Source: Halictus rubicundus | Lineage: Eukaryota; Arthropoda; Insecta; Hymenoptera; Halictidae | Length of the DNA: 64,000 nucleotides | Reading direction: 5' to 3' | Assembly (NCBI RefSeq): GCF_050948215.1 | Contig: NW_027488831.1 | Coordinates: 186,001-250,000, forward strand | Shown: piece after piece, positions 28,920 through 43,900 of the stretch | How the letters are laid out: every line of letters starts with the position of its first letter | Numbering within the stretch: position 1 is the first letter of the stretch | Position numbers and translations under genes: made by a program | The notes under the pieces: generated by a model | What the model was told of the DNA's origin: nothing | What the model saw: only the letters and a program-made list of their open reading frames with translations | The model's database searches: none

Positions 28920-31900
28920 CCTATCCTCTATACTATCCTATCCTCTATCCTATCCTATCCTCTATCCTATCCTATCATCTATCCTATCCTATCCTCTATC
29001 CTTTCCTATCCTCTATCCAATCCTCTATCCTATCCTATCATCTATCCTATCCTATCCTCTATCCTTTCCTATCCTCTATCCTATCCTATCCTCTATCCGA
29101 TCCTATCCTCTATCCAATCCTCTATCCTACCCTATCCTCTATCCTATCCTATCCTCTATACTATCCTATCCTCTATCCTATAATATCCTCTATCCTATCC
29201 TATCCTCTATACTATCCTATCCTCTATCCTATCCTATCCTCTATCCTATCCTATCATCTATCCTATCCTATCCTCTATCCTTTCCTATCCTCTATCCAAT
29301 CCTCTATCCTATCCTATCATCTATCCTATCCTATCCTCTATCCTTTCCTATCCTCTATCCTATCCTATCCTCTATCCGATCCTATCCTCTATCCAATCCT
29401 CTATCCTATCCTATCCTCTATCCTATCCTATCCTCTATACTATCCTATCCTCTATCCTATCCTATCCTCTATCCTATCCTATCATCTATCCTGTCCTATG
29501 CTCTATCCTATCCTATCGTCTATCCTATCCTCTATCCTATCCTCTCCTCTATCCTACCCTATCCTCTATCCTATCCTATCTTGTATCCTATCCTATCCTC
29601 TATCCTATCCTATCCTCTATCCTATCATATCCTCTATCCTATCCTATCTTCTATCCTATCCTATCCTCTATCCTATCAAATCCCCTATCCTATCCTCTAT
29701 CCAATCCTCTATCCTATCCTATCCTCTATCCTATCCTATCCTCTATCCTATCCTGTCCTCTATCCTATCCTATCCTCTATCCTATCCTATCATCTATCCT
29801 GTCCTATGCTCTATCCTATCCTATCGTCTATCCTCTCCTCTATCCTATCCTCTATCCTATCCTATCCTCTATCCTATCATATCCGCTATCCTATCCTATC
29901 CTCTATCCTATCCTATCCCCTATCCTATCCTATACTATCCCCTATCCTATCCTATCCTCTATTCTATCCTATCCTCTATCCTGTCCTATGCTCTATCCTA
30001 TCCTATCGTCTATCCTATCCTATCGTCTATCCTATCCTATCCTCTATCCTATCCTATCCTCTATCCGATCCTATCCTCTATCCAATCCTCTATCCTATCC
30101 TATCCTCTATCCTATCCTATCTTCTATCCTATCCTATCCTCTATCCTATCAAATCCCCTATCCTATCCTCTATCCTATCCTATCCTCTATCCTATCCTAT
30201 CCTCTATCCTATCCTATCCTCTATCCTATCCTATCATCTATCCTGTCCTATGCTCTATCCTATCCTATCGTCTATCCTATCCTCTATCCTATCCTCTCCT
30301 CTATCCTACCCTATCATCTATCCTATCCTATCTTGTATCCTATCCTATCCTCTATCCTATCCTATCCTCTATCCTATCACATCCTCTATCCTATCCTATC
30401 TTCTACCCTATCCTATCCTCTATCCTATCAAATCCCCTATCCTATCCTCTATCCAATCCTCTATCCTATCCTATCCTCTATCCTATCCTCTATCCTACCC
30501 TATCCTCTATCCTATCCTATCCTCTATACTATCCTATCCTCTATCCTATCCTATCCTCTATCCTATCCTATCATCTATCCTATCCATTCCTCTATACTAT
30601 CCTATCCTCTATCCTATCCTATCCTCTATCCTATCCTATCATCTATCCTATCCTATCCTCTATCCTTTCCTATCCTCTATCCAATCCTCTATCCTATCCT
30701 ATCATCTATCCTATCCTATCCTCTATCCTTTCCTATCCTCTATCCTATCCTATCCTCTATCCGATCCTATCCTCTATCCAATCCTCTATCCTACCCTATC
30801 CTCTATCCTATCCTATCCTCTATACTATCCTATCCTCTATCCTATAATATCCTCTATCCTATCCTATCCTCTATACTATCCTATCCTCTATCCTATCCTA
30901 TCCTCTATCCTATCCTATCATCTATCCTATCCTATCCTCTATCCTTTCCTATCCTCTATCCAATCCTCTATCCTATCCTATCATCTATCCTATCCTATCC
31001 TCTATCCTTTCCTATCCTCTATCCTATCCTATCCTCTATCCGATCCTATCCTCTATCCAATCCTCTATCCTATCCTATCCTCTATCCTATCCTATCCTCT
31101 ATACTATCCTATCCTCTATCCTATCCTATCCTCTATCCTATCCTATCATCTATCCTGTCCTATGCTCTATCCTATCCTATCGTCTATCCTATCCTCTATC
31201 CTATCCTCTCCTCTATCCTACCCTATCCTCTATCCTATCCTATCCTCTATCCTATCCTATCCTCTATCCTATCCTATCTTCTATCCTATCCTATCCTCTA
31301 TCCTATCAAATCCCCTATCCTATCCTCTATCCTATCCTATCCTCTATCCTATCCTATCCTCTATCCTATCCTATCCTCTATCCTATCCTATCCTCTATCC
31401 GATCCTATCCTCTATCCTATCCTATCCTCTATCCTATCCTATCCTCTATCTTATCCTATCCTCTATCCTATCCTATCCTCTATCCTATCCTATCGTCTAT
31501 CCTATCCTATCGTCTATCCTATCCTCTATCCTATCCTATCCTCTATCCTATCCTATCCTCTATCCTATCCTATCCTCTATCCTATCCTATCCTCTATCCT
31601 ATCCTATCCTCTATCCTATCCTATCCTGTATCCTATCCTATCCTCTATCCTGTCCTATGCTCTATCCTATCCTATCGTCTATCCTATCGTCTATCCTATC
31701 CTCTATCCTATCCTATCCTCTATCCTATCCTATCCTCTATCCTATCCTATCCTCTATCCTATCCTATCCTCTATCCTATCCTATCCTCTATCCTATCCTA
31801 TCCTGTATCCTATCCTATCCTCTATCCTGTCCTATGCTCTATCCTATCCTATCGTCTATCCTATCGTCTATCCTATCCTCTCCTCTATCCTATCAAATCC

Positions 31901-34900
31901 CCTATCCTATCCTCTATCCTATCCTATCCTGTATCCTATCCAATCCTCAATCCTATCCTATCATCTATCCTCTATCCTATCCTATCTTCTATCCTATCCT
32001 ATCCTCTATCCTATCCTATCATCTATCCTGTCCTATGCTCTATCCTATCCTATCGTCTATCCTATAATCTATCCTATCCTCTCCTCTATCCTATCCTATC
32101 CTCTATCCAATCCTATCCTCTATCCTATCCTATCCTCTATCCTATCCTCTCCTCTATCCTATCCTATCCTCTACCCAATCCTATCCTCTATCCTATCCTA
32201 TCCTCTATCCTATCCTATCCTCTATCCTATCATATCCTCTATCCTGTCCTATCCTCTATCCTATCCTATCCCCTATCCTATCCTATCCTATCCTCTATCC
32301 TATCCTATCCTCTATCCTATCCTATCCTCTATTCTATCCTATCCTCTATCCTGTCCTATGCTCTATCCTATCCTATCGTCTATCCTATCCTATCGTCTAT
32401 CATATCCTCTATCCTATCCTCTCCTCTATCCTATCCTATCCTCTATCCTATCCTATCCTCTATCCTATCCTATCCTCTATCCTATCCTATCCTCTATCCT
32501 ATCCTATCCTCTATCCTATCCTATCCTCTATCCTATCCTATCCTCTATCCGATCCTATCCTCTATCCAATCCTCTATCCTATCCTATCCTCTATCCTATC
32601 CTATCTTCTATCCTATCCTATCCTCTATCCTATCCTATCCTCTATCCTATCAAATCCCCTATCCTATCCTCTATCCTATCCTATCCTCTATCCTATCCTA
32701 TCATCTATCCTATCCTATCCTCTATCCTATCCTATCCTATCCTCTATCCTATCCTATCCTATCCTCTATCCTATCCTATCATCTATCCTATCCTATCCTC
32801 TATCCTATCCTATCCTCTATCCTATCAAATCCCCTATCCTATCCTCTATCCTGTCCTATCATCTATCCTATCCTATCCTCTATCCTATCCTATCCTCTAT
32901 CCTATCAAATCCCTTATCCTATCCTCTATCCTATCCTATCCTGTATCCTATCCTATCATCTATCCTATCCTATCCTCTATCCTTTCCTATCCTCTATCCT
33001 ATCCTATCCTCTATCCTATCCTATCCTCTATCCTATCAAATCCCCTATCCTATCCTCTATCCTATCCTATCCTCTATCCTATCCTATCATCTATCCTATC
33101 CTATCCTCTATCCTATCCTATCCTATCCTCTATCCTATCCTATCCTATCCTCTATCCTATCCTATCATCTATCCTATCCTATCCTCTATCCTATCCTATC
33201 CTCTATCCTATCAAATCCCCTATCCTATCCTCTATCCTATCCTATCCTCTATCCTATCCTATCCTCTATCCTATCCTATCCTCTATCCAATCCTCTATCC
33301 TATCCTATCCTCTATCCTATCCTATCCTCTATCCTATCCTATCCTCTATCCTATCCTATCCTCTATCTGATCCTATCCTCTATCCAATCCTCTATCCTAT
33401 CCTATCCTCTATCCTATCCTATCCTCTATCCTATCCTATCCTCTATCCTATCCTATCCTCTATCCTATCCTATCCTGTATCCTATCCTATCCTCTATCCT
33501 GTCCTATGCTCTATCCTATCCTATCGTCTATCCTATCGTCTATCCTATCCTCTCCTCTATCCTATCAAATCCCCTATCCTATCCTATATCCTATCCTATC
33601 CTGTATCCTATCCTATCCTCTATCCTATCCTATCCTCTATCCTATCATATCCTCTATCCTATAATATCCTCTATCCTATCCTATCCTCTATACTATCCTA
33701 TCCTCTATCCTATCCTATCCTCTATCCTATCCTATCATCTATCCTATCCTATCCTCTATCCTTTCCTATCCTCTATCCAATCCTCTATCCTATTCTATCA
33801 TCTATCCTATCCTATCCTCTATCCTTTCCTATCCTCTATCCTATCCTATCCTCTATCCGATCCTATCCTCTATCCAATCCTCTATCCTATCCTATCCTCT
33901 ATCCTATCCTATCCTCTATACTATCCTATCCTCTATCCTATCCTATCCTCTATCCTATCCTATCATCTATCCTGTCCTATGCTCTATCCTATCCTATCGT
34001 CTATCCTATCCTCTATCCTATCCTCTCCTCTATCCTACCCTATCCTCTATCCTATCCTATCTTGTATCCTATCCTATCTTGTATCCTATCCTATCCTCTA
34101 TCCTATCCTATCCTCTATCCTATCATATCCTCTATCCTATCCTATCTTCTATCCTATCCTATCCTCTATCCTATCAAATCCCCTATCCTATCCTCTATCC
34201 AATCCTCTATCCTATCCTATCCTCTATCCTATCCTATCCTCTATCCTATCCTGTCCTCTATCCTATCCTATCCTCTATCCTATCCTATCATCTATCCTGT
34301 CCTATGCTCTATCCTATCCTATCGTCTATCCTCTCCTCTATCCTATCCTCTATCCTATCCTATCCTCTATCCTATCATATCCGCTATCCTATCCTATCCT
34401 CTATCCTATCCTATCCCCTATCCTATCCTATACTATCCCCTATCCTATCCTATCCTCTATCCTATCCTATCCTCTATTCTATCCTATCCTCTATCCTGTC
34501 CTATGCTCTATCCTATCCTATCGTCTATCCTATCCTATCGTCTATCCTATCCTATCCTCTATCCTATCCTATCCTCTATCCGATCCTATCCTCTATCCAA
34601 TCCTCTACCCTATCCTATCCTCTATCCTATCCTATTTTCTATCCTATCCTATCCTCTATCCTATCAAATCCCCTATCCTATCCTCTATCCTATCCTATCC
34701 TCTATCCTATCCTATCCTCTATCCTATCCTATCCTCTATCCGATCCTATCCTCTATCCTATCCTATCCTCTATCCTATCCTATCCTCTATCTTATCCTAT
34801 CCTCTATCCTATCCTATCCTCTATCCTATCCTATCGTCTATCCTATCCTATCGTCTATCCTATCCTCTATCCTATCCTATCCTCTATCCTATCCTATCCT

Positions 34901-37900
34901 CTATCCTATCCTATCCTCTATCCTATCCTATCCTCTATCCTATCCTATCCTGTATCCTATCCTATCCTCTATCCTGTCCTATGCTCTATCCTATCCTATC
35001 GTCTATCCTATCGTCTATCCTATCCTCTCCTCTATCCTATCAAATCCCCTATCCTATCCTCTATCCTATCCTATCCTGTATCCTATCCAATCCTCAATCC
35101 TATCCTATCATCTATCCTCTATCCTATCCTATCTTCTATCCTATCCTATCCTCTATCCTATCCTATCATCTATCCTGTCCTATGCTCTATCCTATCCTAT
35201 CGTCTATCCTATCCTCTATCCTATCCTCTCCTCTATCCTATCCTATCCTCTATCCAATCCTATCCTCTATCCTATCCTATCCTCTATCCTATCCTCTCCT
35301 CTATCCTATCCTATCCTCTATCCAATCCTATCCTCTATCCTATCCTATCCTCTATCCTATCCTATCCTCTATCCTATCATATCCTCTATCCTGTCCTATC
35401 CTCTATCCTATCCTATCCCCTATCCTATCGTCTATCATATCCTCTATCCTATCCACTCCTCTATCCTATCCTATCCTCTATCCTATCCTATCCTCTATCC
35501 TATCCTATCCTCTATCCTATCCTATCCTCTATCCTATCCTATCCTCTATCCTATCCTATCCTCTATCCTATCCTATCCTCTATCCTATCCTATCCTCTAT
35601 CCTATCCTATCCTCTATCCTATCCTATCCTCTATCCGATCCTATCCTCTATCCAATCCTCTATCCTATCCTATCCTCTATCCTATCCTATCTTCTATCCT
35701 ATCCTATCCTCTATCCTATCAAATCCCCTATCCTATCCTCTATCCTATCCTATCCTCTATCCTATCCTATCATCTATCCTATCCTATCCTCTATCCTATC
35801 CTATCGTATCCTCTATCCTATCCTATCCTATCCTCTATCCTATCCTATCATCTATCCTATCCTATCCTCTATCCTATCCTATCCTCTATCCTATCAAATC
35901 CCCTATCCTATCCTCTATCCTATCCTATCCTGTATCCTATCCTATCATCTATCCTATCCTATCCTCTATCCTTTCCTATCCTCTATCCTATCCTATCCTC
36001 TATCCGATCCTATCCTCTATCCAGTCCTCTATCCTATCCTATCCTCTATCCTATCCTATCCTCTATCCTATCCAATCTTCTATCCTATCCTATCCTCTAT
36101 CCTATCGAATCCCCTATCCTATCCTCTATCCTATCCTATCCTCTATCCTATCCTATCCTCTATCCTATCCTTTCCTCTATCCTATCCTATCCTCTATCCT
36201 ATCCTATCCTCTATCCTATCCTATCCTCTATCTGATCCTATCCTCTATCCAATCCTCTATCCTATCCTATCCTCTATCCTATCCTATCCTCTATCCTATC
36301 CTATCCTCTATCCTATCCTATCCTCTATCCTATCCTATCCTCTATCCTATCCTATCCTCTATCCTATCCTATCCTCTATCCTGTCCTATGCTCTATCCTA
36401 TCCTATCCTCTATCCTATCCTATCCTCTATCCTATCCTATCCTCTATCCGATCCTATCCTCTATCCTATCCTATCCTCTATCCTATCCTATCCTATTCTA
36501 TCCTATCCTCTATCCTATCATTTCCTGTATCCTATCCCATCCTCTATCCTATCCTATCCTCTATCCTATCGTATCCTCTATCCTATCCTATCTTCTATCC
36601 TATCCTATCCTCTATCCTATCCTTTCCTCTATCCTATCCTATCCTTTCCTGTATCCTATCCAATCCTCTATCCTATCCTATCCTCTATCCTATCGTATCC
36701 TCTATCCTATCCTCTCTTCTATCCTATCCTATCCTCTATCCTATCCTATCCTCTATCCTATCCTATCCTCTATCCGATCCTATCCTCTATCCTATCCTAT
36801 CCTCTATCCTATCCTATCTTCTATCCTATCCTATCCTCTATCCTATCAAATCCCCTATCCTATCCTCTATCCTATCCTATCCTGTATCCTATCCAATCCT
36901 CAATCGTATGCTATCATCTATCCTCTAACCTATCCAATCCTCTATCCTATCCATTCCTCTATCCTATCATATCCTCTATCCTATAATATCCTCTATCCTA
37001 TCCTATCCTCTATCCTATCCTATCTTCTATCCTATCCTATCCTCTATCATATCAAATCCCCTATCCTATCCTCTATCCTATCCTATCCTGTATCCTATCC
37101 AATCCTCAATCCTACCCTATCATCTATCCTCTATCCTATCCAATCCTCTATCCTATCCATTCCTCTATCCTATCATATCCTCTGTCCTATCAAATCCTCT
37201 ATCCTATCCTATCCTCTATCCAATCATCTATCCTATCCTATCCTCTATCCTATCCTATCCTCTATCCTATCCTATCCTCTATCCTATCCTATCTTCTATC
37301 CTACCCTATCATCTATCCTATCAAATCTCCTATCCTATCCTCTATCCTATCGTATCCTCTATCCTATCCTATCCTCTATCCTATCCTATCCTCTATCCGA
37401 TCCTATCCTCTATCCTATCCTATCCTCTATCCTATCCTATCCTCTATCCTATCCTATACTATCCCCTATCCTATCCTATCCTCTATCCTATCCTATCCTC
37501 TATTCTATCCTATCCTCTATCCTGTCCTATGCTCTATCCTATCCTATCGTCTATCCTATCCTATCCTCTATCCTCTATCCTCTATCCTCTATCCTATCCT
37601 ATCCTCTATCCTATCCTATCCTCTATCCTATCCTATCCTCTATCCTATCCTATCCTCTATCCTATCCTATCCTCTATCCTATCCTATCCTCTATCTGATC
37701 CTATCCTCTATCCAATCCTCTATCCTATCCTATCCTCTATCCTATCCTATCCTCTATCCTATCCTATCCTCTATACTATCCTATCCTCTATCCTATCCTA
37801 TCCTCTATCCTATCCTATCATCTATCCTGTCCTATGCTCTATCCTATCCTATCGTCTATCCTATCCTCTATCCTATCCTCTCCTCTATCCTACCCTATCA

Positions 37901-40900
37901 TCTATCCTATCCTATCTTGTATCCTATCCTATCCTCTATCCTAACCTATCCTCTATCCTATCACATCCTCTATCCTATCCTATCTTCTACCCTATCCTAT
38001 CCTCTATCCTATCAAATCCCCTATCCTATCCTCTATCCAATCCTCTATCCTATCCTATCCTCTATCCTATCCTCTATCCTACCCTATCCTCTATCCTATC
38101 CTATCCTCTATACTATCCTATCCTCTATCCTATCCTATCCTCTATCCTATCCTATCATCTATCCTATCCATTCCTCTATACTATCCTATCCTCTATCCTA
38201 TCCTATCCTCTATCCTATCCTATCATCTATCCTATCCTATCCTCTATCCTTTCCTATCCTCTATCCAATCCTCTATCCTATCCTATCATCTATCCTATCC
38301 TATCCTCTATCCTTTCCTATCCTCTATCCTATCCTATCCTCTATCCGATCCTATCCTCTATCCAATCCTCTATCCTACCCTATCCTCTATCCTATCCTAT
38401 CCTCTATACTATCCTATTCTCTATCCTATAATATCCTCTATCCTATCCTATCCTCTATACTATCCTATCCTCTATCCTATCCTATCCTCTATCCTATCCT
38501 ATCATCTATCCTATCCTATCCTCTATCCTTTCCTATCCTCTATCCAATCCTCTATCCTATCCTATCATCTATCCTATCCTATCCTCTATCCTTTCCTATC
38601 CTCTATCCTATCCTATCCTCTATCCGATCCTATCCTCTATCCAATCCTCTATCCTATCCTATCCTCTATCCTATCCTATCCTCTATACTATCCTATCCTC
38701 TATCCTATCCTATCCTCTATCCTATCCTATCATCTATCCTGTCCTATGCTCTATCCTATAATATCGTCTATCCTATCCTCTATCCTATCCTCTCCTCTAT
38801 CCTACCCTATCCTGTATCCTATCCTATCTTGTATCCTATCCTATCCTCTATCCTATCCTATCCTCTATCCTATCATATCCTCTATCCTATCCTATCTTCT
38901 ATCCTATCCTATCCTCTATCCTATCAAATCCCCTATCCTATCCTCTATCCAATCCTCTATCCTATCCTATCCTCTATCCTATCCTATCCTCTATCCTATC
39001 CTGTCCTCTATCCTATCCTATCCTCTATCCTATCCTATCATCTATCCTGTCCTATGCTCTATCCTATCCTATCGTCTATCCTCTCCTCTATCCTATCCTC
39101 TATCCTATCCTATCCTCTATCCTATCATATCCGCTATCCTATCCTATCCTCTATCCTATCCTATCCCCTATCCTATCCTATACTATCCCCTATCCTATCC
39201 TATCCTCTATTCTATCCTATCCTCTATCCTGTCCTATGCTCTATCCTATCCTATCGTCTATCCTATCCTATCGTCTATCCTATCCTATCCTCTATCCTAT
39301 CCTATCCTCTATCCGATCCTATCCTCTATCCAATCCTCTATCCTATCCTATCCTCTATCCTATCCTATCTTCTATCCTATCCTATCCTCTATCCTATCAA
39401 ATCCCCTATCCTATCCTCTATCCTATCCTATCCTCTATCCTATCCTATCCTCTATCCTATCCTATCCTCTATCCTATCCTATCCTCTATCCGATCCTATC
39501 CTCTATCCTATCCTATCCTCTATCCTATCCTATCCTCTATCTTATCCTATCCTCTATCCTATCCTATCCTCTATCCTATCCTATCGTCTATCCTATCCTA
39601 TCGTCTATCCTATCCTCTATCCTATCCTATCCTCTATCCTATCCTATCCTCTATCCTATCCTATCCTCTATCCTATCCTATCCTCTATCCTATCCTATCC
39701 TGTATCCTATCCTATCCTCTATCCTGTCCTATGCTCTATCCTATCCTATCGTCTATCCTATCGTCTATCCTATCCTCTTCTCTATCCTATCAAATCCCCT
39801 ATCCTATCCTCTATCCTATCCTATCCTGTATCCTATCCAATCCTCAATCCTATCCTATCATCTATCCTCTATCCTATCCTATCTTCTATCCTATCCTATC
39901 CTCTATCCTATCCTATCATCTATCCTGTCCTATGCTCTATCCTATCCTATCGTCTATCCTATAATCTATCCTATCCTCTCCTCTATTCTATCCTATCCTC
40001 TATCCAATCCTATCCTCTATCCTATCCTATCCTCTATCCTATCCTCTCCTCTATCCTTTCCTATCCTCTATCCTATCCTATCCTCTCTCCGAACCTATCC
40101 TCTATCCAATCCTCTATCCTACCCTATCCTCTATCCTATCCTATCCTCTATACTATCCTATCCTCTATCCTATCCTATCCTCTATCCTATCCTATCATCT
40201 ATCCTGTCCTATGCTCTATCCTATCCTATCGTCTATCCTATCCTCTATTCTATCCTCTCCTCTATCCTACCCTATCATCTATCCTATCCTATCTTGTATC
40301 CTATCCTATCCTCTATCCTATCCTATCCTCTATCCTATCACATCCTCTATCCTATCCTATCTTCTACCCTATCATATCCTCTATCCTATCAAATCCCCTA
40401 TCCTATCCTCTATCCAATCCTCTATCCTATCCTATCCTCTATCCTATCCTCTATCCTACCCTATCCTCTATCCTATCCTATCCTCTATACTATCCTATCC
40501 TCTATCCTATCCTATCCTCTATCCTATCCTATCATCTATCCTATCCATTCCTCTATACTATCCTATCCTCTATCCTATCCTATCCTCTATCCTATCCTAT
40601 CATCTATCCTATCCTATCCTCTATCCTTTCCTATCCTCTATCCAATCCTCTATCCTATCCTATCATCTATCCTATCCAATCCTCTATCCTTTCCTATCCT
40701 CTATCCTATCCTATCCTCTATCCGATCCTATCCTCTATCCAATCCTCTATCCTACCCTATCCTCTATCCTATCCTATCCTCTATACTATCCTATCCTCTA
40801 TCCTATAATATCCTCTATCCTATCCTATCCTCTATACTATCCTATCCTCTATCCTATCCTATCCTCTATCCTATCCTATCATCTATCCTATCCTATCCTC

Positions 40901-43900
40901 TATCCTTTCCTATCCTATCCTATCATCTATCCTATCCTATCCTCTATCCTTTCCTATCCTCTATCCTATCCTATCCTCTATCCGATCCTATCCTCTATCC
41001 AATCCTCTATCCTATCCTATCCTCTATCCTATCCTATCCTCTATACTATCCTATCCTCTATCCTATCCTATCCTCTATCCTATCCTATCATCTATCCTGT
41101 CCTATGCTCTATCCTATCCTATCGTCTATCCTATCCTCTATCCTATCCTCTCCTCTATCCTACCCTATCCTCTATCCTATCCTATCCTCTATCCTATCCT
41201 ATCCTCTATCCTATCCTATCTTCTATCCTATCCTATCCTCTATCCTATCAAATCCCCTATCCTATCCTCTATCCTATCCTATCCTCTATCCTATCCTATC
41301 CTCTATCCTATCCTATCCTCTATCCTATCCTATCCTCTATCCGATCCTATCCTCTATCCTATCCTATCCTCTATCCTATCCTATCCTCTATCTTATCCTA
41401 TCCTCTATCCTATCCTATCCTCTATCCTATCCTATCGTCTATCCTATCCTATCGTCTATCCTATCCTCTATCCTATCCTATCCTCTATCCTATCCTATCC
41501 TCTATCCTATCCTATCCTCTATCCTATCCTATCCTCTATCCTATCCTATCCTGTATCCTATCCTATCCTCTATCCTGTCCTATGCTCAATCCTATCCTAT
41601 CGTCTATCCTATCGTCTATCCTATCCTCTCCTCTATCCTATCAAATCCCCTATCCTATCCTCTATCCTATCCTATCCTGTATCCTATCCAATCCTCAATC
41701 CTATCCTATCATCTATCCTCTATCCTATCCTATCTTCTATCCTATCCTATCCTCTATCCTATCCTATCATCTATCCTGTCCTATGCTCTATCCTATCCTA
41801 TCGTCTATCCTATAATCTATCCTATCCTCTCCTCTATCCTATCCTATCCTCTATCCAATCCTATCCTCTATCCTATCCTATCCTCTATCCTATCCTCTCC
41901 TCTATCCTATCCTATCCTCTATCCAATCCTATCCTCTATCCTATCCTATCCTCTATCCTATCCTATCCTCTATCCTATCATATCCTCTATCCTGTCCTAT
42001 CCTCTATCCTATCCTATCCCCTATCCTATCCTATCCTATCCTCTATCCTATCCTATCCTCTATCCTATCCTATCCTCTATTCTATCCTATCCTCTATCCT
42101 GTCCTATGCTCTATCCTATCCTATCGTCTATCCTATCCTATCGTCTATCATATCCTCTATCCTATCCTCTCCTCTATCCTATCCTATCCTCTATCCTATC
42201 CTATCCTCTATCCTATCCTATCCTCTATCCTATCCTATCCTCTATCCTATCCTATCCTCTATCCTATCCTATCCTCTATCCTATCCTATCCTCTATCCGA
42301 TCCTATCCTCTATCCAATCCTCTATCCTATCCTATCCTCTATCCTATCCTATCTTCTATCCTATCCTATCCTCTATCCTATCAAATCCCCTATCCTATCC
42401 TCTATCCTATCCTATCCTCTATCCTATCCTATCATCTATCCTATCCTATCCTCTATCCTATCCTATCCTATCCTCTATCCTATCCTATCCTATCCTCTAT
42501 CCTATCCTATCATCTATCCTATCCTATCCTCTATCCTATCCTATCCTCTATCCTATCAAATCCCCTATCCTATCCTCTATCCTGTCCTATCCTGTATCCT
42601 ATCCTATCATCTATCCTATCCTATCCTCTATCCTTTCCTATCCTCTATCCTATCCTATCCTCTATCCGATCCTATCCTCTATCCAGTCCTCTATCCTATC
42701 CTATCCTCTATCCTATCCTATCCTCTATCCTATCCAATCTTCTATCCTATCCTATCCTCTATCCTATCAAATCCCCTATCCTATCCTCTATCCTATCCTA
42801 TCCTCTATCCTATCCTATCCTCTATCCTATCCTTTCCTCTATCCTATCCTATCCTCTATCCTATCCTATCCTCTATCCGATCCTATCCTCTATCCAATCC
42901 TCTATCCTATCCTATCCTCTATCCTATCCTATCTTCTATCCTATCCTATCCTCTATCCTATCAAATCCCCTATCCTATCCTCTATCCTATCCTATCCTCT
43001 ATCCTATCCTATCCTCTATCCTATCCTATCCTCTATCCTATCCTACCCTCTATCCGATCCTATCCTCTATCCTATCCTATCCTCTATCCTATCCTATCCT
43101 CTATCTTATCCTATCCTCTATCCTATCCTATCCTCTATCCTATCCTATCGTCTATCCTATCCTATCGTCTATCCTATCCTCTATCCTATCCTATCCTCTA
43201 TCCTATCCTATCCTCTATCCTATCCTATCCTCTATCCTATCCTATCCTCTATCCTATCCTATCCTGTATCCTATCCTATCCCCTATCCTGTCCTATGCTC
43301 TATCCTATCCTATCGTCTATCCTATCGTCTATCCTATCCTCTCCTCTATCCTATCAAATCCCCTATCCTATCCTCTATCCTATCCTATCCTGTATCCTAT
43401 CCAATCCTCAATCCTATCCTATCATCTATCCTCTATCCTATCCTATCTTCTATCCTATAATATCCTCTATCCTATCCTATCATCTATCCTGTCCTATGCT
43501 CTATCCTATCCTATCATCTATCCTATAATCTATCCTATCCTCTCCTCTATCCTATCCTATCCTCTATCCAATCCTATCCTCTATCCTATCCTATCCTCTA
43601 TCCTATCCTCTCCTCTATCCTATCCTATCCTCTATCCAATCCTATCCTCTATCCTATCCTATCCTCTATCCTATCCTATCCTCTATCCTATCATATCCTC
43701 TATCCTGTCCTATCCTCTATCCTATCCTATCCCCTATCCTATCCTATCCTATCCTCTATCCTATCCTATCCTCTATCCTATCCTATCCTCTATTCTATCC
43801 TATCCTCTATCCTGTCCTATGCTCTATCCTATCCTATCGTCTATCCTATCCTATCGTCTATCATATCCTCTATCCTATCCTCTCCTCTATCCTATCCTAT

